Shown: positions 6,075-10,637 of the stretch, piece by piece
Layout: the number at the start of each line of letters is the position of its first letter
Numbering within the stretch: the stretch's first letter is position 1
From: Bacteroidales bacterium UBA3742
Lineage (GTDB): Bacteria > Bacteroidota > Bacteroidia > Bacteroidales > Paludibacteraceae
Reading direction: 5' to 3'
DNA: 10,637 bases
Assembly: GCA_002371785.1 (NCBI GenBank)
Contig: DFGU01000028.1
Coordinates: 1 to 10,637 of the forward strand
The notes under the pieces: generated by a model
What the model was told of the DNA's origin: nothing
Seen by the model: only the letters and a program-made list of their open reading frames with translations
Databases searched by the model: none
Translations under genes and position numbers: made by a program

Positions 6075-7409
6075 CTATTTGGTTCCGCGTATCAGGTTGA
6101 TGTCGCCCGAGAGTTGGTAGACGCCTATCAATGCTTCGCTGGCATTCAGTTTGCCCTTTTTGTAGCTGGCCTTGATGCCCACATACTTGGCATTCTTATC
6201 GGCATCCGTACCCATCGCGCGGATGACGTAGTAGTACGCACCCTCGGCTGCCGGACGTCCGTTGATGGTGCCGTCCCATCCCTTGGCGGGGTCGTCCCAC
6301 TCATAGACGAGTTTTCCCCAGCGGTTGTAGATCCAGCAGTGGAACTCACGCAGCGAACGGTACACCACGCGGAACTCATCGTTCTGGCCGTCACCGTTGG
6401 GCGTGAAGACGTTGGGCACCAGCAGTTGGGACTCCGACACGTTCACCAGGATCTCTACCGAGTCCTGCTGACAATCCGGATCTACTTGGTCGGCACAGGG
6501 GCAGTAGTTGTTGCTCACCGAATGCACGATACGATAGGCACCCGGATCCATAAAGCTATAGCGCATATCGGCATCCTGGCGCTGCACGATCAGGTTCGAA
6601 CCGTGGTAGATACGCCATGAGAAATAGGCCACTGCCGGCGTCGGATTGCTATAGAAAGCAATCTCCAGCGGCGCCGAACCATTCAATATCGAGGCCTCCT
6701 TCGGACGTTCAATCTCATTGCTTCGCTCCGATCCGCCACGCGTGGTGGTGATGGTGGTAGGCATACAGCTGATGGCATGCGGTTCGCTGAGCGTGGCTAC
6801 CACCGAATCCACATTCAGCCCCAGCGCCTCGGCTATCTCGTCGTCCCAACGCAACACAATATCCGTTGCGCGATAGATGCCCGGCAACTGGTAGGTACCG
6901 GTATGCAGGCTCTCCTGCTGCACCGCAGCCGAGTCGACCCACGCCTCGGTATTCCAGGCCAAGGTAGTATAAGATATGGAGCACGCACGCGCATACGTAC
7001 GCGAGGTACCATACTCATTGATATAACTGATCGGCGGTATCGTGCCGGTCAACTTCAGTTCGGTCTTATGGCAGTAAGGCGTCACCGTCAGATCCAGTTC
7101 CGTAGGCGCATAGTTCGGATACGTGAAGGCATATACCGGCGTATAACTCACTCCGGCCTTACGCAGGTAGTAGCCGCCATCGTCCGGATATATCTCCTCC
7201 GCATTCGATTGCACCAGCGCACCCGTCTTGGTGGAGTACCAATCGGCCGCACCAATCTTGGAGCGCAGATGTACCTCCTCGGCAAAAAAGAAGAGCGTGT
7301 CGCCACGGCTCACCACCTGGGTAGCCGTGCCGACGCACTCGATATGGGTTTGCGCTACAGCGAGCGCCGCCATAAACATGAATAGCAATATATTAACTAT
7401 CCGTCTCAA
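6075..7409 (-). CDS. Secreted protein with type IX secretion (gliding-motility-associated, type B) C-terminal domain
   Basis: This 444-residue protein has a signal peptide (MRRIVNILLFMFMAALAVAQ) for Sec export. The C-terminal domain from about residue 330 carries the CHU_C/Bac_Flav_CTERM signature: VPNVFTPNGDGQND, then IYNRWGKLVYEW, GWDGTINGRPAAEGAYYYVI and a final GDINLIRGTK. This class of domain directs proteins across the outer membrane by the type IX secretion system. A PKD/Ig-like segment with paired cysteines (NYCPCADQVDPDCQQ) precedes it, at about 240-325. The rest is unrecognised and probably beta-rich. The start is TTG at 7407-7409. An in-frame TAA lies three codons upstream, and the first ATG (7377-7379) would remove the positively charged start of the signal peptide. 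It follows serA after a heptad array. Its ligand or function is not apparent. Confidence 0.88.
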   Translation of the reverse strand: MRRIVNILLFMFMAALAVAQTHIECVGTATQVVSRGDTLFFFAEEVHLRSKIGAADWYSTKTGALVQSNAEEIYPDDGGYYLRKAGVSYTPVYAFTYPNYAPTELDLTVTPYCHKTELKLTGTIPPISYINEYGTSRTYARACSISYTTLAWNTEAWVDSAAVQQESLHTGTYQLPGIYRATDIVLRWDDEIAEALGLNVDSVVATLSEPHAISCMPTTITTTRGGSERSNEIERPKEASILNGSAPLEIAFYSNPTPAVAYFSWRIYHGSNLIVQRQDADMRYSFMDPGAYRIVHSVSNNYCPCADQVDPDCQQDSVEILVNVSESQLLVPNVFTPNGDGQNDEFRVVYRSLREFHCWIYNRWGKLVYEWDDPAKGWDGTINGRPAAEGAYYYVIRAMGTDADKNAKYVGIKASYKKGKLNASEALIGVYQLSGDINLIRGTK

Positions 7410-7410
7410 T

Positions 7411-7438
7411 AATTCTTAATTTTTAATTTTTAATTTAC
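7411..7438. repeat. Four-unit heptad repeat at the serA / secreted-protein junction
   Basis: On the plus strand AATTCTT, AATTTTT, AATTTTT and AATTTAC follow in register. The last two include the final serA codons and its stop (TAA, plus-strand bases 7430-7432). The array therefore spans from inside the 3' end of serA to 2 bp before the TTG start of the next gene. Confidence 0.65.
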
Positions 7439-8347
7439 CTGAAAGCGGGTATTGCCGTTCTCCAGGAAATCTACAATTTGCTTCGCCGCAGCGATACCGG
7501 CATTGATATTAGCCTCGGCGGTCTGTGCACCCATCTTCTTGGGCGTTGCGAAGTAGCGGTTCTCAAAGAGCGTGCGGAACTTCGCGTCAGCCACAGGCAT
7601 GATGTCGGTGATGTATTTCAGGTCAGCGCGCTCTTGCATCAGGGCGATCAGCCCCTCTTCGTCAATCACTTCCTTGCGGGCTGTGTTGACCAACATACCA
7701 CCCTTTGGCATCAGGTTCACCAAATCATGGTTGATACTATTCTTGGTCTCAGCCGTAGCCGGGATATGCAGACTCACAATGCCGCAGGTACGGTACAGTT
7801 CCTCAGCGCTGTGAACAGGTGTCACCCCGGCCGCCGTCATCACCTCGTCCGGACAGTAAGCATCATAGGCATACACCTCCATGCCGAAGCCCTGCGCGAT
7901 ACGCGCCACGTTGCGACCTACGTTGCCGAAGGCATGAATGCCGAGCTTCTTACCCATCAGTTCTGTGCCGCTGGTGCCGTTATAGAAATTGCGTACGGCA
8001 TAAACCATCAGGCCCAACGCCAACTCGGCCACGGCATTGCTGTTCTGCCCCGGCGTATTCATGGCTACCACCTTGTGGGCCGTAGCAGCCTCCAGGTCGA
8101 TATTGTCGTATCCGGCACCGGCACGCACTACGATCTTCAGCTGCTTGGCAGCATCCAGCACCTCGGCATCCACTTTATCCGAACGGATGATCAAAGCATC
8201 TACATCGGCTACTGCCTCCAGCAGTTGCTGTTTCTCGGTATATTTCTCCAGGAGCGCCAGTTCATAGCCTGCGCCCTCTACCACCTCGCGAATGCCATCT
8301 ACGGCCACCTTCGCGAACGGTTTCTCTGTTGCAACAAGTACTTTCAT
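7430..8347 (-). CDS. serA: D-3-phosphoglycerate dehydrogenase, short (type III, lysine) form
   Basis: This 305-residue cytoplasmic enzyme oxidises 3-phosphoglycerate to 3-phosphohydroxypyruvate with NAD, the first step of serine synthesis. The nucleotide-binding loop is AFGNVGRNVARI (139-150) followed by acidic D162. The catalytic arginine is in NTARKEVID (near R224) and the acidic partner is near D248. The usual catalytic histidine of the TPH motif is replaced by lysine (TPKKMGAQTAEAN, K270). This fits the type III-K class described for Entamoeba and Bacteroidota-like enzymes. No ACT or ASB regulatory domain is present, so classical allosteric serine control is not expected. I chose the ATG at 8345-8347 because MKVLVATEKPF is the family N-terminus. 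An in-frame ATG at 8401 would add 18 residues encoded by repeat sequence. serC lies 106 bp upstream, separated by a foldable repeat. Confidence 0.93.
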   Translation of the reverse strand: MKVLVATEKPFAKVAVDGIREVVEGAGYELALLEKYTEKQQLLEAVADVDALIIRSDKVDAEVLDAAKQLKIVVRAGAGYDNIDLEAATAHKVVAMNTPGQNSNAVAELALGLMVYAVRNFYNGTSGTELMGKKLGIHAFGNVGRNVARIAQGFGMEVYAYDAYCPDEVMTAAGVTPVHSAEELYRTCGIVSLHIPATAETKNSINHDLVNLMPKGGMLVNTARKEVIDEEGLIALMQERADLKYITDIMPVADAKFRTLFENRYFATPKKMGAQTAEANINAGIAAAKQIVDFLENGNTRFQVN

Positions 8348-8352
8348 ATTCA

Positions 8353-8373
8353 GTAAAAAGTAAAAAGTCGAAA
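8353..8373. repeat. Three-unit heptad repeat just upstream of serA
   Basis: On the plus strand the units are GTAAAAA, GTAAAAA and GTCGAAA. They run directly into AAAGACCG of the adjacent inverted repeat and end 5 bp from the serA ATG. In gene sense the RNA is pyrimidine-rich here. Similar heptamers (GTCGAAA, GTCAAAA) occur next to the related repeat inside the carboxyltransferase gene at 9759-9772. Confidence 0.6.
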
Positions 8374-8435
8374 GACCGTCCCTTGCGGGACTCAAAGCCA
8401 TTATTTGCTTTATTCTTTGAGCATAGCGGTCTTTT
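8371..8435. repeat. Inverted pair of a short repeat in the serC-serA gap, foldable as a three-way junction
   Basis: AAAGACCG (8371-8378) pairs with CGGTCTTT (8427-8434), and CTCAAAG (8391-8397) pairs with CTTTGAG (8415-8421). Between the first two arms, TCCC and GGGA (8379-8382, 8387-8390) close a 4-nt loop, which reads GCAA (a GNRA loop) on the minus strand. The result is an 8-bp basal stem with two hairpin arms on either strand. It can also be described as two inverted copies of AAAGACCG-N-CTCAAAG, with N of 12 and 5 nt. On the plus strand the stem is followed by TTTTCTTTT, like a terminator, but no plus-strand gene needs one here. Its role in serC-serA expression is unknown. Confidence 0.75.
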
Positions 8436-8453
8436 TTCTTTTAGTGAAACGGT

Positions 8454-9533
8454 CTAATGTAATTTCTCGTATTCGTGGATGCAATCTACAAGTGCCTGTA
8501 CGCCCTCGAGGTCCATTGCGTTGTAGCAACTTGCACGGAAGCCACCTACCAGACGGTGACCCTTGATACCAACCATGCCACGCTCGGTAGCGAACTTGAA
8601 GAAGTCGTCCTGCAGGTCCTGATACTCGGGCTTGAAGACGAAGCAGATATTCATGCGGCTGCGATCCTCCTTGTCCAAGATGGTCGGCGTGAACAGCTTC
8701 GACTCGTCCAGGCACTTATACAGCAGGTCGGCTTTCTCCTGGTTGCGGCGGTCGATCCACTTGATGCCACCGTGGGCCTTGAGCCAACGCAGGTTCAAGA
8801 GAGCCGTGTAGATCGGCAGTACCGGCGGGGTGTTAAACATCGAACCGCCGTCGATATGGGTCTGATAGTTGAGCATCGTCGGGATATAACGGCTCACCTT
8901 ACCCAGGCACGACTCCTTGACAATCACAAAGGTCACACCGGCCGGTGCGATATTTTTCTGGGCACCGCCGTAGATGATGTCGAACTTCGACACATCGATC
9001 GGGCGACTCAGGATATCCGAACTCATATCGGCCACCAAAGGCACATTACCCTTCTTCTCATAGATCTCCTGCAGTTTGCGCTCCGAGATCTCGGTACCGA
9101 AGATGGTATTGTTGGTCGTGATATGGAAGTAGTCTGCATCCTGCGGAATCTCATAGTCGTTGGGGATCGAGTTGGTGCTCTGTGCCACCTCTACCACCTC
9201 GCCGAAGCCCTTAGCCTCCTTCACGGCTTTCTTGCTCCATACGCCGGTGTTCAGATAAGCGGCTTTCTTTTCCAGCATGTTGTACGGCACCATGCAGAAC
9301 TGCAAGCTGGCACCGCCTCCCAGGAACAGTACGCGGTAGCCCTCCGGCACACCCAGCAGCTCCTTCATCAAGGCCTCTGCCTCATCCACTACAGGTTGGA
9401 AATACTTGGCACGGTGGCTGATCTCAAGAATCGATAGCCCCTCACCCTGAAAATCCAATACGGCCTCAGCCGTCTGCTTAATCACCTCTTGCGGCAGGAT
9501 ACTCGGTCCCGCGTTAAAATTGTATTTTTTCAT
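8454..9533 (-). CDS. serC: Phosphoserine aminotransferase
   Basis: This 359-residue protein has the normal length for the family. It is a cytoplasmic PLP enzyme that converts 3-phosphohydroxypyruvate and glutamate to phosphoserine and 2-oxoglutarate, the second step of serine synthesis. It can also serve the vitamin B6 pathway in some bacteria. The N-terminus NFNAGPSILP and the EISHR segment (37-41) are diagnostic. FLGGGASLQF (70-79) binds cofactor phosphate, ADMSSDILSRPID contains the PLP-pyridine aspartate (D169), and GGAQKNIAPAG carries the Schiff-base lysine K193. The C-terminal GHRLVGGFRASCYNAM binds substrate phosphate. The ATG at 9531-9533 begins MKKYNFNAGP as in relatives. It lies upstream of serA in the same direction, so the two likely form one transcript, with a structured repeat in the 106-bp gap. 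No Shine-Dalgarno site is seen. Confidence 0.97.
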   Translation of the reverse strand: MKKYNFNAGPSILPQEVIKQTAEAVLDFQGEGLSILEISHRAKYFQPVVDEAEALMKELLGVPEGYRVLFLGGGASLQFCMVPYNMLEKKAAYLNTGVWSKKAVKEAKGFGEVVEVAQSTNSIPNDYEIPQDADYFHITTNNTIFGTEISERKLQEIYEKKGNVPLVADMSSDILSRPIDVSKFDIIYGGAQKNIAPAGVTFVIVKESCLGKVSRYIPTMLNYQTHIDGGSMFNTPPVLPIYTALLNLRWLKAHGGIKWIDRRNQEKADLLYKCLDESKLFTPTILDKEDRSRMNICFVFKPEYQDLQDDFFKFATERGMVGIKGHRLVGGFRASCYNAMDLEGVQALVDCIHEYEKLH

Positions 9534-9554
9534 ATGGTATATAATATTTAATTT

Positions 9555-9600
9555 TCAAATCTTAATCTTCGAATTTTCAAATCTTCGAATTTTCAAATCA
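9555..9600. repeat. Octamer repeat (TCRAATYT) between the carboxyltransferase gene and serC
   Basis: Units on the plus strand are TCAAATCT (9555), a 6-bp TAATCT interruption, TCGAATTT (9569), TCAAATCT (9577), TCGAATTT (9585) and TCAAATCA (9593). The last three full units form a 16-bp higher-order repeat of two alternating octamers. The terminal unit contains the upstream gene's stop codon (TGA on the minus strand, bases 9598-9600). The array covers most of the 64-bp gap, and the remaining 21 bp before serC are AT-rich. Confidence 0.85.
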
Positions 9601-10637
9601 CTTCAATGTAAAGTATTTATGATTCCATGCTGTCGGGCGAACGATAGGCAGGGCTATCGTACCCGGTTTCTGCTTCTTGCCGGCCAGGTGCAATGCCATC
9701 GCTACGGCTGCCATCTCGTCATCCGATTTGCTTTCGACTTTGAGCGGAGCGGTCTTTTGACTTTCGACTACTACACCGGCTTTGGCACGACGCTCGGCGA
9801 GGTCCTTCAGGAACTGCTCCTTAGCCAGACCCGACTTGTACTCGCGGTACTGCTTGTCGTGCATAGCGAACTCAAACAGTTCCTCGTCGTCCTGTCCGCG
9901 GTCCCAACCGAGCTCCTTCATCTCCTTGATATACTGCGGCAGCACATCCGGATAGAGTTTCTGCGGATCGTCGGTGTAGAACTCATAGCCTTTCTCCTTG
10001 GCCAGCGCCACGATCTCCGGAGCCAACTCGCCCGGCAACTTACCCGACTTGCCGAGTATCATGCCCCACATAGCGGGATCCATACGCGTAAAGTCCTTCT
10101 CGCCCATCGAGCGGCTGAAGAGGTTCATCAGTGCGGCGTTCTTCACGTACTGCGAGAATGGCGTCACCAGACACGGCGTACCCAGCATCGGCCATATACG
10201 CTGTACCTCGTCAAAGAGCTGCACGAGCAGTTCGTCCTCGCTGAGTTCCGGCTCGCCTTTCTTCTTCAGGTTCGCATTGATCGCAGCGTGCATACCCTTC
10301 AGGTCGGCCATCAGGCTTCCCATCATGCCGCCCGGCAGACCGCAACCTACCAAGAGCGAGGTCATCAGCGCGTTCTTCGGGTCGATCCAGTAGCCCAGGA
10401 AGTCATCGATAAACTCCTGCGTCAGGCTACGCGCCTCCATATAGGCCTTCATGTTGATATCTTTCACCAGGAATCCGGCATCCTTCAGCATCGCCTGGAT
10501 GGTGATCACGTCCGGATGCACCTTACCCCAACTCAGCGGCTCCATCGCCACATCCAGCACGTCGCCACCGGCCTTGGCCACCTCCAGCATCGAGGCTACT
10601 GAGAAGCCCGGACCCGTATGACCGTGGTACTGGATGA
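9598..10637 (-). CDS. Biotin-dependent carboxyltransferase subunit, OadA/PycB-like (5' end outside window)
   Basis: The minus-strand frame is open to the window edge and gives about 346 residues. The visible start, YHGHTGPGFSVASMLEVAKAGGDVLDVAMEPLSWG, is the last part of the carboxyltransferase barrel with an H-x-H metal-ligand-type motif. It is followed by the conserved carboxylase region (PYC_OADA), including DPKNALMTSLLVGCGLPGGMMG, WPMLGTPCLVTPFSQYV and the KLYPDVLPQYIKEM segment. Such subunits move CO2 between biotin and pyruvate or oxaloacetate. No biotinylation motif (MKM) follows, so biotin must be on another subunit. After a linker at about VVVESQKTAPLKVESKS the last 40 residues (DDEMAAVAMALHL, then RPTAWNHKYFTLK) resemble the C-terminus of OadG-type subunits, which is an inference from memory. 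Direction of catalysis is not decidable here. Part of the linker is encoded by a sequence shared with the serC-serA gap. Confidence 0.85.
   Translation of the reverse strand, partial: IQYHGHTGPGFSVASMLEVAKAGGDVLDVAMEPLSWGKVHPDVITIQAMLKDAGFLVKDINMKAYMEARSLTQEFIDDFLGYWIDPKNALMTSLLVGCGLPGGMMGSLMADLKGMHAAINANLKKKGEPELSEDELLVQLFDEVQRIWPMLGTPCLVTPFSQYVKNAALMNLFSRSMGEKDFTRMDPAMWGMILGKSGKLPGELAPEIVALAKEKGYEFYTDDPQKLYPDVLPQYIKEMKELGWDRGQDDEELFEFAMHDKQYREYKSGLAKEQFLKDLAERRAKAGVVVESQKTAPLKVESKSDDEMAAVAMALHLAGKKQKPGTIALPIVRPTAWNHKYFTLK
9726..9758. repeat. Copy of the serC-serA intergenic repeat inside the carboxyltransferase coding sequence
   Basis: Bases 9726-9758 align without gaps to 8403-8435 at 28 of 33 positions. 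The 9-bp ATTTGCTTT, 7-bp CTTTGAG and 9-bp CGGTCTTTT are identical, and the five differences fall in the two spacers. In the coding sense the core is AAAAGACCG-CTCCG-CTCAAAG and encodes the linker residues around KTAPLK. Heptamer-like GTCGAAA and GTCAAAA sequences adjoin it, as at the intergenic copy. Confidence 0.75.

Noticed and set aside
8348..8401. Longer serA start at an ATG ending at 8401
   Set aside because: The extra 18 residues are encoded by the repeat hairpin and heptads, and the family N-terminus is MKVLVATEKPF at 8347.
8410..8424. Five-codon leader peptide (MLKE) in the serC-serA gap, possible attenuator
   Set aside because: It is too short and lacks serine or other regulatory codons, and its sequence is explained by the dispersed repeat.
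8475..9437. Long plus-strand open frame opposite serC
   Set aside because: It is a shadow of a highly conserved gene. The protein has no family resemblance.

Overview
The window looks like chromosomal DNA of a Bacteroidales bacterium (phylum Bacteroidota). Four things support this: a GldF-type ABC permease; a secreted protein with the gliding-motility/type IX secretion C-terminal domain; a short phosphoglycerate dehydrogenase with the TPKKMGAQT signature; and a Bacteroidota-type promoter (TTTG, 20 nt, TAATTTTG). Start codons lack clear Shine-Dalgarno sequences, which also fits. I see no tRNA, rRNA, CRISPR array, transposase or phage gene.

Layout. Bases 1-3063 carry four plus-strand genes: the 3' end of prfC (release factor 3), a NupG-type nucleoside permease, a GldF-like permease without a following gldG, and a YfcE-type metallophosphoesterase overlapping it by 4 bp. 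Bases 3064-3272 separate convergent gene sets and hold a good promoter, a short candidate small RNA and a strong bidirectional terminator. From 10637 back to 3273 everything is on the minus strand. In transcription order it is an OadA/PycB-like carboxyltransferase (5' end outside the window), serC, serA, a type IX secreted protein, an exported Dcp-like M3 peptidase, and a small predicted outer-membrane protein ending at the shared terminator. SerA and SerC are the first two enzymes of serine synthesis from 3-phosphoglycerate. The last three genes are all exported and tightly spaced, so they may be co-expressed, though no common pathway is evident.

The most unusual content lies between the genes. 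All six non-overlapping same-strand junctions contain short-period (7 or 8 bp) degenerate tandem repeats, and in four of them the array includes the upstream stop codon. The cleanest is ten GGTTAYR-type heptamers that exactly fill the nupG-gldF gap and carry five GGG runs. The serC-serA gap also holds an inverted pair of a short repeat able to fold as a three-way junction. A 33-bp stretch of it (28/33 identical) recurs inside the coding sequence of the carboxyltransferase linker, suggesting a mobile or dispersed repeat that can also supply protein sequence. No classical defence or biosynthetic novelty is visible in the protein-coding genes.
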